A DNA stretch of 64,000 bases, from NCBI GenBank assembly GCA_964546815.1, contig CAZJLR010000015.1, positions 60,513 to 124,512 on the forward strand, written 5' to 3'. The notes beneath the pieces were generated by a model. The model made no database searches. It had not been told where the DNA came from and saw only the letters and a program-made list of their open reading frames with translations. Source of the DNA: JAIEPM01 sp964546815 (lineage in GTDB: Bacteria > Cyanobacteriota > Vampirovibrionia > Obscuribacterales > Obscuribacteraceae). How positions within the stretch are numbered: the stretch's first letter is position 1; the number at the start of each line of letters is the position of its first letter. Position numbers and translations under genes: made by a program. Below are positions 1-9,613 of the stretch, piece after piece.

Positions 1-194
1 CGGATGGATCATTTTGAACGAAATATTGAGCCCTTCGCAATGGTTTGCGATTTCTTGTATCATTGTAGCTTCAATAGGTAGCACTATCGGGTTGCGCCGC
101 AATAATGAAACACCACTTGCAGACGCCGATGGCATCGCGCCAGAAAGCAGCTAAGCGAGGGCAATGTGAAGCTCTCAATAACCTGTATATCTTT

Positions 195-1265
195 ATGATG
201 AAACAACCATTCCTCTTCCTGGCATTTTTACTCTTCTCAATAATGCTTTGTACTCAAAGTGTCATTGCTCAGGACACAAACACGACCACAGCACCATCTC
301 AGAAACAAGAATTAGCAGCCGACTACTTAAATGTACTGCGCGAATATTCTGCAAGATGGACGCAAGGCGCTGGGGACCATGCAGGCAACGAAAACCTATT
401 GAGCATTAGTCGCGTCGGACAATTGCTCGAAAGTCCGGCAGTCAGAGGGCGCGAAGCTGCTGCACTAGCTGCGATATTTAGACACATGAGGTCTAAGAAA
501 ATGAACGTAGTATCTTTGGATCAACTTCAGGAATGGGCGAAAGATCTGGCGACCTTATATGATTCTGCCAACAAACGAATAGAATCAGGCTACTCACTTT
601 ATGGCGCAAGCGATCATCCTGTTATGTCTGAAATAAAGCAAGGCGGGTTGGGCGACTGCTATCTCATCTCTTCCATCGATGCAATTTTGAGCCGTGCACC
701 GAATAGAATTATGGAAATGATCGAACGTGGATATACACCAAACGAATTTACAGTTCATTTTCCGGGCTACGAAAATGCAGTTAGAATTCGTCTCACACCT
801 GGCGAAATAGCGGCTTTACCAAATTCTGATGGTGATAATGGAGTTTGGCTTCCAGTATTGGTTATGGCTGACTCTGCTGTTCGAAACGGTGGTGAAGTGC
901 CAGATATTCCATACATAAACATGGCGGGCGGACATCCAGGTAAGTGCCTGCACATGCTCACTGGTTTAGATTACACACATACGACATTGAAAAAGTGTAG
1001 CCCTCATTTTATTCGCAAAATTTTGACTCGTGCGGAAGAAGGAAATTATCCAATCGGAATAAACACCCCAAGCCATGACTGTTGCATAATTGCCTACAAT
1101 AAACAAACTGATACTGCGACAGTAAAAAATCCCTGGGGCACTACAGGCAAATATCGTTTCCGCAATGGTTCTGAAGTCCATATGGACCAGGGACTTTTTC
1201 CAATGAGCATCGATCAACTAATAAGTTGCTTCAGCGGATTCACTTACCCCAAACGAATAGAGTGA
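195..1265 (+). CDS. Secreted calpain-like (C2-type) cysteine protease
   Basis: A papain-fold cysteine protease of the calpain type, probably exported. Three catalytic signatures appear in the expected order: QGGLGDCYLISS (Cys, about residue 155 from this start), PSHDCCIIAYN (His) and KNPWG (Asn). I chose the ATG at 195 because it places a hydrophobic signal peptide ending near SVIAQD at the N-terminus; an in-frame ATG at 105 would add 30 polar residues before it, and no strong ribosome binding site decides between them. The catalytic domain fills the C-terminal half; the N-terminal half is helical and unrecognised. No calcium-binding EF-hand or C2 domain is visible. It is convergent with the next gene. 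Fold and catalytic triad are fairly sure; substrate is unknown. Confidence 0.75.
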   Translation: MMKQPFLFLAFLLFSIMLCTQSVIAQDTNTTTAPSQKQELAADYLNVLREYSARWTQGAGDHAGNENLLSISRVGQLLESPAVRGREAAALAAIFRHMRSKKMNVVSLDQLQEWAKDLATLYDSANKRIESGYSLYGASDHPVMSEIKQGGLGDCYLISSIDAILSRAPNRIMEMIERGYTPNEFTVHFPGYENAVRIRLTPGEIAALPNSDGDNGVWLPVLVMADSAVRNGGEVPDIPYINMAGGHPGKCLHMLTGLDYTHTTLKKCSPHFIRKILTRAEEGNYPIGINTPSHDCCIIAYNKQTDTATVKNPWGTTGKYRFRNGSEVHMDQGLFPMSIDQLISCFSGFTYPKRIE

Positions 1266-1295
1266 ACGCATAGTTTGTCGGGGATGCAGATCTCT

Positions 1296-4200
1296 TCAAA
1301 CCTGCTTCGATTGCTTCGACTGCCGCAACATTAGCGGCATCAAAATTGGCATAACGAAAAACGTAAGCATGACAATGAGGTCGCCGTTGAAAATATTGCT
1401 GGAATATCTGCATATGTAGTACACAGAAACTCCCAGTGAGTTCAACGCACCCACGAGAAAATAAGCCACGGGGTTATTTCGTGCACAGTACTTCATCCAA
1501 GCGTAAAGTGCCACAATATCCAAGCAGCCGATGCCTACTTCTATTGCATAGTCCTGCAAATGCTTGGTTGTGCTTTCAATAATCATCAATACAATCAATG
1601 AATAGACAAAATATGCTTTAAACGAACGACAGTATTTGAGATAAAGCCCAAGTAAAATCGGTGCCACGAAGAGCGCCCCCATGCCCATTCCCAGGGCTGT
1701 CGTGGCTTCTTCCAATGCAGTTGAATAAAAATGTGTGGCTGTGATTAGATTTGACAATGATTGCACAATTACATCAGGCGAAAAAATGCCTTCCAAATAA
1801 CTTGTGATTACTGCAAGCGCATTAAACGCCCAGAGCCATGTGTATGCCGACAGAGCACCGTCCCACCAGAGAATTTTAGTTTCGGCGCGCCTTTCAACAG
1901 GCGGCGCAACAAGGCTTGTCCAGAGGCTGTGCAGCGTCACACCGGGACAAATGATTCTGAAAGCTGCATGCCCTATCGCAAACAGCCCCGCATAAATCGC
2001 TCCATTGAAAATAATGGCAATAATTCCTTGCACTCCTGTTTCCAAAAGAAAGGAAGCAAATGTAACGTCTGTGTCGTAGCTACTTAATTTAAATCCGAGT
2101 TCGTTAAACTGGCTTATCGCAGTCAACAATCCAGAACCTAAACCAACAAAGAGCGCGGGGCGCCAGTGAATAGCCTGCGACCGAAACACACCATAAAACC
2201 ACCAAATACCAAGCAAGGCCAAAATGCCCACGATGCCACTGCCCGCAATATTGGCGACCAAATCTTTGCTTGTTTGCTTCTTTCGTTCAAACTTCCATTT
2301 GTCTGGAATGTCCCAACTAACGCGAGGAAATGACACAATTCCGCCAATCATATCTACATTTATTTTGAGCCTGGCTTCGCCCATCTTCAGGCTTGGCACG
2401 ACAAATGTAACCATGTGATCGGTACGATTCTTTTTCTTCTGCTCAACTACAGTTTCAAATTCAAATGGGCCCAACTCTGGGCGAAACCTAGTTAAGTATT
2501 CTTCTGCACGTTTGCGCGCCTCAGCCTGACTTACACGTTTTGCAGGCGCGTCTTCCTCTTCGATTACATGCAGTGAAATTGGGCGTCCTTCAGAACTCAC
2601 CATCACATCGTATTCGCGTCTTTGCATGGGCTTGTAAAAACGCACCCACCAGAGTGCAGGCACACGCGCACGATGCATTATGGATTCGATCTTCTGAAAG
2701 CCTTCTTTCTCATACCCGTACTGAATCTCTTCATCATCAAGATTGGAATTCAACGTCGAGCTAACTTTCCAGTCGCCTTCTTCAATGCCGCGTTCTTTCA
2801 AAAAGTCTTTCGCAATTGCCTCCGCTTGCGATTTGTTTACAGTCAAAATAGCCCACTGTCCTACCTTACGAGGCTGAACAAAAAAGCATAACAAACCCGA
2901 TACAATGCAAATGACCAACATGGTCATTCTCATTTTCGTGGAATGTGCTTTGTATTCTAAATGTCTCTCTTCATGGTCATCAGAATTCGCCCCGACTTCT
3001 GCTACAGGCACCAAATTTTCGTTGAGCAGTTCTTCATCGGGCGGGCCTTCGCCTGCGGTGCGCCTGCGGAAAAGCCCGATAGCAAGTGCGACAAAGGGCG
3101 GCGCACAGGCTAAGAACCCTGTGGCAGATAGATATGCAGAGTTGGCAAAAAGCAATGGTGTAATGCCAAGAAAAGCATCATATATAAAGTGAGAAATAAT
3201 GCCTGCCAGCACACCAAAACGTTTGAATATGTAACCGTAAAACAAACCGACAATAGTCAATTCGAGCCCACGTGAATAGGCTGGCTCCTGGGGGTAATCA
3301 CTGTGCATGAACGCCCACGATGCAGCCTGGACAAAGTTGGCTACCCAGAAATTTTTGAAGAGCCTTTGAGCAAGCACAAAACACAAGACCCGGTACAAAA
3401 GCTCTTCGCTGACAGAAGCATTCACACCGACGGCAAAATCAGAAAACGCAGGCACGACGCTGCTGAGCGTACTGACGTCACGCACCTCAAGCGGCGACCA
3501 CATTCCCATACGCTGCCCAATCAAATAATATGCGGCAACATAGCCCAGGTGAATACCAAAAACAAAAATGCCTGCCATGATAATTTCAAGCAATCGTCTG
3601 TTATTTAGCATTTTCCAGTTGAGAATGTGCTCGCCTGCAATCTCTTTTGGAAAACGATATCTGTATACGGCTTCAATACCACCGCACAAAACAGCCGACG
3701 TGAGGCAGGTTTTCACTGAATGAAACAATGAGGAAACAAGCTGACTACTTAAGTATCCCTGAAAACTTTCCAGCGAACTGTACTTTTGCAGAATGCCCGG
3801 CCAGTTGTTCCACCAATCTAGAAACTCAACGCAAAATGACACAGCCGCAACAATGAATACAAAACGCCATCTGATTTTTCTGGCTGAAAGCGCCCAGAAA
3901 AACGAAAACACCATGGCAGCAGCAACCACAGCAAACAAAATAGACGAAATCAGCTTAAGCAATTCATTGTATGAACGCATGTCTGCATATCTGCGCTCGA
4001 ATGATTCGGGCACATGAAACTCACAGTCAAACGATGTAATTAGATTGCCGGAAATTTGAATCGATATGCGATTGTGTCCGCCTTTGTAGTCTTTGCGCTG
4101 GTCTTCCCAGGTAAAATAATGATCGGTGCGCTGTACTTGTTTTACAGAACCATGACTAATCAGCTTGATACCATCGATAAGTTTTGGGCCCGGCACCTTA

Positions 4201-5204
4201 TCGTCATCAGCATCTGGCTCATCAGATTTAGCCGCTTTAGCTGATGCCTTCGCTGAGCTAGCGTCGGACGCAGACTGAGAACCAGAACTTAGCGTAGCTG
4301 CCGACGCTGCGGCAGATGACGAAGGCGTTTCGTCAGCATCCATTGCGGTTGAAGCAGAAGTTTTGGCGAGCGGCAGAGTACCGTGCGTTGCACTGCTCGA
4401 TGTCAGCGGATGCCCATGCGGCTCAGCAGACTGCCCTGTGGCGGGTGTGGGGGAAGCTGTGGATGTGGATGACGCACCTGCTGCGGATGACACAGCGGGT
4501 GTTGATTGCGCTCCGAGCGGGGATGGCGATGCAGATGTAGAAGGCGTTGCACTCGATGAAGGTAACGTCGATGATGCTGTGGCGGGAATGTCTTCACTAA
4601 GCACAATGCCCGCTTTGTCCTTCAAAAAGCGCAACGCCATCAGCATCGCCTCTTCTTGCGAAACGCTCGGCATCGCACGTTCTTTTTCTATATCGTGATT
4701 AAGCCCAGCAAGCCGTCCATCAGTGTTTTGCCAAACCTGAAACTCTTCCTCTTCGTATTGCTTGCAAAATCTCGTATACCAATAAAAAACCGAGATATCA
4801 GAATGCATCAAAGCATTTGCTTTACGCATATCGTATTCATGCTCGAGAAAAGTCGAGGTTCTGTCTGGTCTTTCTTGAAATGTCGTGGACTCGATGCAGC
4901 CTTTTGTAGAGTAGCCCAGGCTCTCACTCACAGCGCGCGCATTCGCCTCGATGTCGCGCTTGCTCTGCTTTAAATCAACAGATGCAGCAGGGAAAACGTC
5001 ATCATATTTCCAAAAGAAGAAGGAGATGCCCAGTGCGCCAAGCACGAGAAGCACCAATAGAGTTCCTCGAAGAGGATGCCATTCTGCCCTCTTGTTATCG
5101 TTCAAACTGTCGGCCTTTTTACCAAGTAGTAAGAGATCATAACGGAAAAAGAGCCGCGGCACACGATATTGCAGCCCTTTCTCGATTAAAGCAGCCGGCA
5201 TCAA
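1296..5204 (-). CDS. Giant multi-spanning membrane protein with CPBP (CAAX-type) protease core
   Basis: A 1302-residue polytopic membrane protein. A membrane segment near residues 46-64 is followed by an extramembrane domain, a Ser/Thr/Ala/Pro-rich linker (about 205-320), a second soluble piece, and membrane helices from about 415. The CPBP intramembrane metalloprotease signature is complete: EELLYR at 600-605, FMHS with His 634, and SHFIYDAF with His 672 and Asp 676. After another membrane segment near 780 a soluble domain resembling the first recurs, with matching Y/F-rich strands and a VSQ(E/A)EA helix start, then more helices to the end, without a second protease motif. CPBP proteins in bacteria process prenylated or peptide substrates or take part in bacteriocin immunity; the role here is unknown. 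Far longer than the usual 200-300-residue CPBP protein. Confidence 0.75.
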   Translation of the reverse strand: MMPAALIEKGLQYRVPRLFFRYDLLLLGKKADSLNDNKRAEWHPLRGTLLVLLVLGALGISFFFWKYDDVFPAASVDLKQSKRDIEANARAVSESLGYSTKGCIESTTFQERPDRTSTFLEHEYDMRKANALMHSDISVFYWYTRFCKQYEEEEFQVWQNTDGRLAGLNHDIEKERAMPSVSQEEAMLMALRFLKDKAGIVLSEDIPATASSTLPSSSATPSTSASPSPLGAQSTPAVSSAAGASSTSTASPTPATGQSAEPHGHPLTSSSATHGTLPLAKTSASTAMDADETPSSSAAASAATLSSGSQSASDASSAKASAKAAKSDEPDADDDKVPGPKLIDGIKLISHGSVKQVQRTDHYFTWEDQRKDYKGGHNRISIQISGNLITSFDCEFHVPESFERRYADMRSYNELLKLISSILFAVVAAAMVFSFFWALSARKIRWRFVFIVAAVSFCVEFLDWWNNWPGILQKYSSLESFQGYLSSQLVSSLFHSVKTCLTSAVLCGGIEAVYRYRFPKEIAGEHILNWKMLNNRRLLEIIMAGIFVFGIHLGYVAAYYLIGQRMGMWSPLEVRDVSTLSSVVPAFSDFAVGVNASVSEELLYRVLCFVLAQRLFKNFWVANFVQAASWAFMHSDYPQEPAYSRGLELTIVGLFYGYIFKRFGVLAGIISHFIYDAFLGITPLLFANSAYLSATGFLACAPPFVALAIGLFRRRTAGEGPPDEELLNENLVPVAEVGANSDDHEERHLEYKAHSTKMRMTMLVICIVSGLLCFFVQPRKVGQWAILTVNKSQAEAIAKDFLKERGIEEGDWKVSSTLNSNLDDEEIQYGYEKEGFQKIESIMHRARVPALWWVRFYKPMQRREYDVMVSSEGRPISLHVIEEEDAPAKRVSQAEARKRAEEYLTRFRPELGPFEFETVVEQKKKNRTDHMVTFVVPSLKMGEARLKINVDMIGGIVSFPRVSWDIPDKWKFERKKQTSKDLVANIAGSGIVGILALLGIWWFYGVFRSQAIHWRPALFVGLGSGLLTAISQFNELGFKLSSYDTDVTFASFLLETGVQGIIAIIFNGAIYAGLFAIGHAAFRIICPGVTLHSLWTSLVAPPVERRAETKILWWDGALSAYTWLWAFNALAVITSYLEGIFSPDVIVQSLSNLITATHFYSTALEEATTALGMGMGALFVAPILLGLYLKYCRSFKAYFVYSLIVLMIIESTTKHLQDYAIEVGIGCLDIVALYAWMKYCARNNPVAYFLVGALNSLGVSVYYICRYSSNIFNGDLIVMLTFFVMPILMPLMLRQSKQSKQV

Positions 5205-5376
5205 AGCTCAAACGTGCAACCTGAGCCCCAAAAATGATGATTACGCAGCTTCAAATGACATTTAATATTTGTCCAAAAACCCACTCAGAATTTTTTCAGG
5301 AACGGTACATAAACTACAGACATCAAGAACGAACACGGCAGACGCAAATCTCACCCGCAATCCTGGAGTCGACATC

Positions 5377-5502
5377 ATGAAAAAGCAAACTTCTTTCAAA
5401 AACGAACTAGCTCTGGCGCTCCAAATGGTGACAACAACTGCAGTGTTAGTATCTTGCACAATTGTCTGCACCATACAGGCAGCAAGCCCCTATCTCAGAT
5501 AA
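5377..5502 (+). CDS. Possible 41-residue membrane or exported peptide
   Basis: A short open frame beginning MKKQTSFKNELAL with a GGAG ribosome binding site 9 bases upstream. Residues 12-33 form a hydrophobic stretch, so the product would be a single-span peptide or a signal-peptide-only protein. It is followed at once by the 80-bp repeat array and a strong hairpin terminator, which fits a small transcription unit. No family recognised; it could also be the broken start of a lost gene or a non-coding transcript. Confidence 0.35.
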   Translation: MKKQTSFKNELALALQMVTTTAVLVSCTIVCTIQAASPYLR

Positions 5503-5542
5503 GCAAAGTTTTTTCCTCAAACCCAAGGACGCAAGCGCTAGT

Positions 5543-5734
5543 GCGCCTCTCCCCAAGTTCCCCGCCCTGGCGCTTGCAGTCCGCTCCCGAAGTTTTCTCC
5601 CCAACCGACTTAAAGCATCAGGGCGCCTCTCCCCAAGTTCCCCGCCCTGGCGCTTGAAGTCATACTCCCAAGTTTTCTCTCCCCAACCGACTCAAGCATC
5701 AGGGCGCCTCTCCCCAAGTTCCCCGCCCTGATGC
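5543..5734. repeat. Three-copy 80-bp direct repeat with internal stem-loops
   Basis: A unit beginning GCGCCTCTCCCCAAGTTCC starts at 5543, 5623 and 5704, a period of 80-81 bp, the third copy cut short. In the last copy an 11-bp perfect inverted repeat (5696-5706 with 5724-5734) encloses the CCTCTCCCCAAG loop, and a similar arm pair with different bases flanks the first copy. It lies between the 41-residue frame and a terminator. Confidence 0.8.
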
Positions 5735-5803
5735 AGAAAGTCCCTCAAAGTTTAGAGCGTCGGTCCTAACCCACTCCCCACACAACCCTAGCTCCGACGC
5801 TAC

Positions 5804-5832
5804 AAAACATCGCTTCAGGCGATGTTTTTTGT
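5804..5832. terminator. Bidirectional-looking intrinsic terminator
   Basis: A perfect 10-bp stem (AAAACATCGC with GCGATGTTTT) around a 5-base TTCAG loop, with A-rich and T-rich flanks giving a U-tract in the plus direction. It closes the unit containing the 5377 frame and the repeats. Confidence 0.75.
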
Positions 5833-5884
5833 TTGTAGGGGAACCTTCACGCTGACATAAAACACGTTAATTGTAGAACGCCAT

Positions 5885-5972
5885 GTGTTGCCCGCTAATT
5901 TATTGCGCGAAACTGTGTCAGCGAGCACCGCAGCTTAAGTTTCGGGCGACGCATGGCGTCGCCCCTACAGTT
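5885..5972. repeat. Dispersed repeat, copy A
   Basis: About 85 bp shared with 25971-26058: both carry GCCCGCTA, then AAACTGT, GCGAGCACCGCAGCTTAAGT and the palindrome GGCGACGCATGGCGTCGCC (here 5945-5963). Non-coding, just downstream of mnmG. It looks like a REP-type or MITE-derived family. Confidence 0.7.
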
Positions 5973-5987
5973 TACGCACGAAACTGA

Positions 5988-7877
5988 TCAGGTGCCGGAC
6001 AGAGCGGCTTCCTTAAAGCGTTCGGCTCGGCGGCGAGACTCGATCATTACAAGCAACACGGAAACATCAGCAGGACTGACACCGCCGATTCGCGAAGCTT
6101 GACCCAATGTTTCAGGTCGCAGTTTTTGTAGTTTTTCTCTAGATTCTTTTGACAGATTTTCCATCGCCATATAATTGAAATCTACAGGCAAACTCACGCT
6201 GTCCAACTTCTCTGCACTGGCAACATGCGCTTTCTGGCGCTCGATGTAGCCTTGATATTTGATTTCAGTTTCAAGTTCTAACTGCCAGCGAAACTCTGAT
6301 GGCGGCGGACAAACTTTAATCACCGAAGCATATGGAACGCGCGGACGGCGCACCAATTCTTCCAGCGTTGCAGATTGCTTGAGCTGCTCATCAAATTCAG
6401 ATAGCATGTCTTGCCATTCCTGGCTGGGGTGCACTCTCGTCTCTTTCAAACGTGCATGCTCGGCTGCGACTTCTTCGCGCTTAAGATTGAATTTGGCCCA
6501 ACGCTCATCATCAACCATGCCAATTTCGCGACCGAGCGGAGTCAATCGGCTATCAGCGTTATCTTGACGCAAAATCAATCGATATTCAGAACGCGAAGTC
6601 ATCATGCGATAAGGCTCTTTCAATTCCTTGCTCACAAGATCATCAACAAGCGTGCCTGTATAACTTGAGGCGCGGCTCAAGACGAACGATTCACGTTCTT
6701 GCACAAACAGCGCTGCATTGATTCCCGCAATGATGCCCTGGGCAGCAGCTTCTTCATATCCGCTTGTACCAAGAATTTGACCTGCCGCAAAAAATCCTTC
6801 GAGGTCTTTCGACATCAAAGAATGCGTAAATTGAGTTGCAGGTAAGCAGTCGTATTCCACTGCGTATGCGGGTCGAACCACCACAGCGTTTTCCAAGCCT
6901 GGCAATGAATGCACCAGGTCATGTTGCACAGCTACAGGCAAGCTAGTGGAAAAACCTTGCAAGTAAACTTCGTATGTCGATCTACCTTCAGGTTCAAGAA
7001 AAAGAGAGTGGCTTTCTTTGTCGGCAAAGCGCACAACTTTGTCTTCGATTGAAGGACAATATCTTGGTCCTACTCCGTGAATCATGCCCGAATACATCGG
7101 CGACTCGTGCAAATTTGCACGAATCAGTTCGTGAGTTTTTTCACTTGTCCGGGTTTGATGGCAAGGCAATTGTTGCAACTGCGGACCATTTCCGAGGAAC
7201 GAGAAAAACCCGTGCGGCTCATCGCCTGGCACAACATCGAGACCGGTATAGTCAATCGTTCTGCCGTCAATGCGAGGTGGAGTTCCTGTTTTCAAACGGC
7301 CCATTTCAAAGCCGAGCGCTTTGAGACAAGCGGACAACCCGATTGCAGGAAATTCGCCAGCGCGCCCGGCGGGCATTGTTTCTTTGCCAATCCAAATTGT
7401 GCCTTCAAGGAAAGTGCCGGCAGTCAAAACTACCGCACCGGCCATGATGCGATCGCCAAATGCAAGTTCTACACCCGTAATGCGCTTGCCGTCTGTGAGC
7501 AATGCCTTGACCATGCCCTGACGCAAAGTCACATTCGGCAAAGACTCCATGTAAGTCTTCATCCAAATGGCGTATTCGCGCTTGTCGGACTGCGCGCGCA
7601 ATGACTGCACGGCTGGTCCTCTGCTCATGTTCAATGTGCGCATTTGAATGTAGGTAGAATCAGCGGCAATGCCCATGACTCCGCCCAATGCATCAACTTC
7701 TTTAACCAATTGAGATTTGCCTGGTCCGCCGACGGCGGGATTGCAAGGCATGGCACCGATTGTGTCGATGTTGACTGCAAGCATCAAAGTGCGGCAACCC
7801 AGTTTGGCAGCAGCATTAGCCGCCTCACATCCGGCATGACCGCCGCCGATTACAATGACATCAAAATCTAGACTCAT
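5988..7877 (-). CDS. mnmG: tRNA uridine-5-carboxymethylaminomethyl modification enzyme MnmG
   Basis: FAD-dependent enzyme that, with MnmE, installs cmnm5 on U34 of certain tRNAs in the cytoplasm. The frame from 7877 gives 629 residues, the usual family length. It opens with the dinucleotide-binding motif VIVIGGGHAGCEAA, then PCNPAVGGPGKSQLVKEVD, the family signature, and has the conserved C-terminal helical region that binds MnmE. The frame extends a further 33 codons upstream but the family starts just before the FAD motif, so I take the ATG at 7877. No mnmE or rsmG neighbour is present. A divergent CYCGC-protein gene lies upstream. Confidence 0.97.
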   Translation of the reverse strand: MSLDFDVIVIGGGHAGCEAANAAAKLGCRTLMLAVNIDTIGAMPCNPAVGGPGKSQLVKEVDALGGVMGIAADSTYIQMRTLNMSRGPAVQSLRAQSDKREYAIWMKTYMESLPNVTLRQGMVKALLTDGKRITGVELAFGDRIMAGAVVLTAGTFLEGTIWIGKETMPAGRAGEFPAIGLSACLKALGFEMGRLKTGTPPRIDGRTIDYTGLDVVPGDEPHGFFSFLGNGPQLQQLPCHQTRTSEKTHELIRANLHESPMYSGMIHGVGPRYCPSIEDKVVRFADKESHSLFLEPEGRSTYEVYLQGFSTSLPVAVQHDLVHSLPGLENAVVVRPAYAVEYDCLPATQFTHSLMSKDLEGFFAAGQILGTSGYEEAAAQGIIAGINAALFVQERESFVLSRASSYTGTLVDDLVSKELKEPYRMMTSRSEYRLILRQDNADSRLTPLGREIGMVDDERWAKFNLKREEVAAEHARLKETRVHPSQEWQDMLSEFDEQLKQSATLEELVRRPRVPYASVIKVCPPPSEFRWQLELETEIKYQGYIERQKAHVASAEKLDSVSLPVDFNYMAMENLSKESREKLQKLRPETLGQASRIGGVSPADVSVLLVMIESRRRAERFKEAALSGT

Positions 7878-8044
7878 GGCTAAGTTCGCCCTTTTTCGAG
7901 CAGGGACTGCAAAAGTATCTATGGATGATATCAAACAAGCTCTTGATAAAGCAAAGATGAAGCCCGAAATGCCCAATAATTTGACGCTTTGTCAGCTATA
8001 TTGTTACAACTAAGGTGGGCAGGCGGGCGGTCGATTTGGATTTT

Positions 8045-8827
8045 ATGGGTTTCAGCAAAGCATTGATTAAACGGCACTCAAAAAACGGCGCAATCAAAGC
8101 AATGGCGGTGATGAGCGCATTGCAGTTGATTCTCCTGGGGCAAATGTCTGGAGAACTTCAGGCATTCGGCAAAGAAACGGCAAACAAAGGTAAAGGCGCA
8201 AAAACGGCAGAGCAAAAGCCTGCGAAAATTGAAAAAACGGCTGAATCTAAGGTGCCCTCCACCAGCACAGAAACAAAAGCAGCTGAAACGAAAGCAAGCG
8301 AAACCAAAAGTGCTGAAACGCGAAAAGAAGTTTTAGAACCTGGACAATTTTTTGGTCTTGCTTCGTTTGGATATGCCTCAGCTAAAGCGTGTCCGGAAGT
8401 GATGGAAAAATTGTTTTGCTATTGTGGTTGCGACTTGACTGATAGCCACAATTCGTTGCTTGACTGTTTTACTTCAACGCACGGAGTCGATTGCCACATT
8501 TGCCAGGAAGAAGCTGTGCTTGCAAATAAATTGCACAAAGACGGCGTGCCGACTTCAGAGATTCAAAAAACAATTGACGATAAATATTCATCGCAATATC
8601 CGTTTGAACAGCCAACGCCAACTTACCAGAAATACAAAGCGTCCCGCGCCGGCGGAAAGGCTGCAGACAATTCTGCTACAGCAAAACCAAATACAGTAGT
8701 CGCAGGCCCGGACGCACCAGATGAAACGCCAGCGACGAAGCCACCTAAATTGAAACCTGGCAAGTCAATGCCAAAATGCTGCGCGCCAGGTCAGCATGAG
8801 CCTGCTGATAAGTCGAAATCCAAATAG
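8045..8827 (+). CDS. Exported CYCGC-motif protein (PCYCGC-like)
   Basis: The core holds FCYCGCD, then LLDCFTSTHGVDCHICQEEA, the Cys pattern of the PCYCGC family of (lipo)proteins; the family's function is not settled and metal binding is only suggested by the clustered cysteines. The N-terminal part carries a hydrophobic segment (about residues 22-40) followed by a Lys/Thr/Glu-rich repetitive linker with AETKA-type repeats; the C-terminus is Pro/Lys-rich and ends with another Cys pair (KCCAPG). Start is uncertain: GTG at 8015 and ATG at 8102 are alternatives, the latter placing the hydrophobic segment at the very N-terminus. Divergent from mnmG. Confidence 0.7.
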   Translation: MGFSKALIKRHSKNGAIKAMAVMSALQLILLGQMSGELQAFGKETANKGKGAKTAEQKPAKIEKTAESKVPSTSTETKAAETKASETKSAETRKEVLEPGQFFGLASFGYASAKACPEVMEKLFCYCGCDLTDSHNSLLDCFTSTHGVDCHICQEEAVLANKLHKDGVPTSEIQKTIDDKYSSQYPFEQPTPTYQKYKASRAGGKAADNSATAKPNTVVAGPDAPDETPATKPPKLKPGKSMPKCCAPGQHEPADKSKSK

Positions 8828-8837
8828 GCGAAAGCGA

Positions 8838-9170
8838 CTAACTCTTCGCCCCGTAACGTCTTATGAGCACATCTTCTGTGGTGACCACACCATTGCTGAT
8901 GTCGCCTTCGATTTGCTGCAAGAAGGCATCTACTTTTTCAGCAACATCGATAATCTCAACCACCACTGGCAAATTAGGCGCGATGTCCAGAATTTTTGCG
9001 GTGTGAATCTTATGGTGCACCCCAAAGCCTTCAACGCCGCGGAAAACAGTCGCACCAGCCAGACCACCTTCACGAGCCTGGCGCACTACCCATTCGTAAA
9101 GCGGCATGCCAGAGTGCTTATCGGTTTCACCAACATAGAGTCGCAAGCGGCGCCCTTGTTCCGGTTGCAT
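8838..9170 (-). CDS. DUF190 family protein
   Basis: A 110-residue ferredoxin-like, PII-type small protein of the DUF190 family (pattern RLYVGETDKHSGMPLYEW, then VEIIDV, VTTEDV). DUF190 genes often sit beside crcB, as here, where it follows crcB by 9 bases on the same strand. A regulatory or accessory role to fluoride export is inferred from context only. Confidence 0.85.
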   Translation of the reverse strand: MQPEQGRRLRLYVGETDKHSGMPLYEWVVRQAREGGLAGATVFRGVEGFGVHHKIHTAKILDIAPNLPVVVEIIDVAEKVDAFLQQIEGDISNGVVTTEDVLIRRYGAKS

Positions 9171-9179
9171 AATTTTCTC

Positions 9180-9554
9180 CTAGACTAGCCGACCAACAAT
9201 AAAGCCTAACCACACACAAAGCAAACCTAAAACTAACTGCAAGAGTGCATTAGCAGCGGCATATAAAAATTGTCCATCACGAATGAGTTGGAAAGTCTCA
9301 AATCCAAAACTCGAAAATGTGGTGAAGCCGCCAAGCAAGCCTACAAAAACAGCAGCGCGCATATCGCCTGTAAACATGCCCTTAGATTCTGCCAGCTGAC
9401 CCAGCAGACCAATTACAAAACAGCCGAGCATGTTGACGCTGAAAGTTCCAATGGGGAACATCCAACCTTCGAATGAGCGCTGCACAGCAGGACCCATCAA
9501 ATAGCGAAGAACACTTCCAAGACCGCCGAAGAAAAAGACGAGCAAATAATTCAT
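9180..9554 (-). CDS. crcB: Fluoride ion transporter CrcB (Fluc)
   Basis: A 124-residue Fluc channel with four membrane segments that exports fluoride as a dimer. Family motifs are visible: GGLGSVLRYL at the N-terminus, NMLGCFVIG in helix 2 and GLLGGFTTFSSF in helix 3, including the TTFSSF stretch that lines the pore. Its ATG overlaps the stop codon of a short upstream frame (ATGA), so translation is probably coupled. I could not fit the fluoride-riboswitch consensus to the leader. Confidence 0.95.
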   Translation of the reverse strand: MNYLLVFFFGGLGSVLRYLMGPAVQRSFEGWMFPIGTFSVNMLGCFVIGLLGQLAESKGMFTGDMRAAVFVGLLGGFTTFSSFGFETFQLIRDGQFLYAAANALLQLVLGLLCVWLGFIVGRLV

Positions 9555-9613
9555 CGCGAATCACCAAGATAAGCAAATTCACGAGGGCTGTCATGAGCCA
9601 CAATCGTAGGCAA
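9551..9613 (-). CDS. Putative 20-codon leader peptide of crcB
   Basis: A TTG-initiated frame (product beginning MPTIVAHDSPREF) with an AAGGAG ribosome binding site (9620-9625) exactly 6 bases upstream and a TGA that overlaps the crcB ATG. A TATAAT box at 9643-9648 lies about 30 bases before the start, consistent with a short leader transcript; the -35 region is weak. The rest of the stretch 9649-9868 shows no gene. Coding status is inferred from the spacing of these signals only. Confidence 0.4.
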   Translation of the reverse strand: MPTIVAHDSPREFAYLGDSR

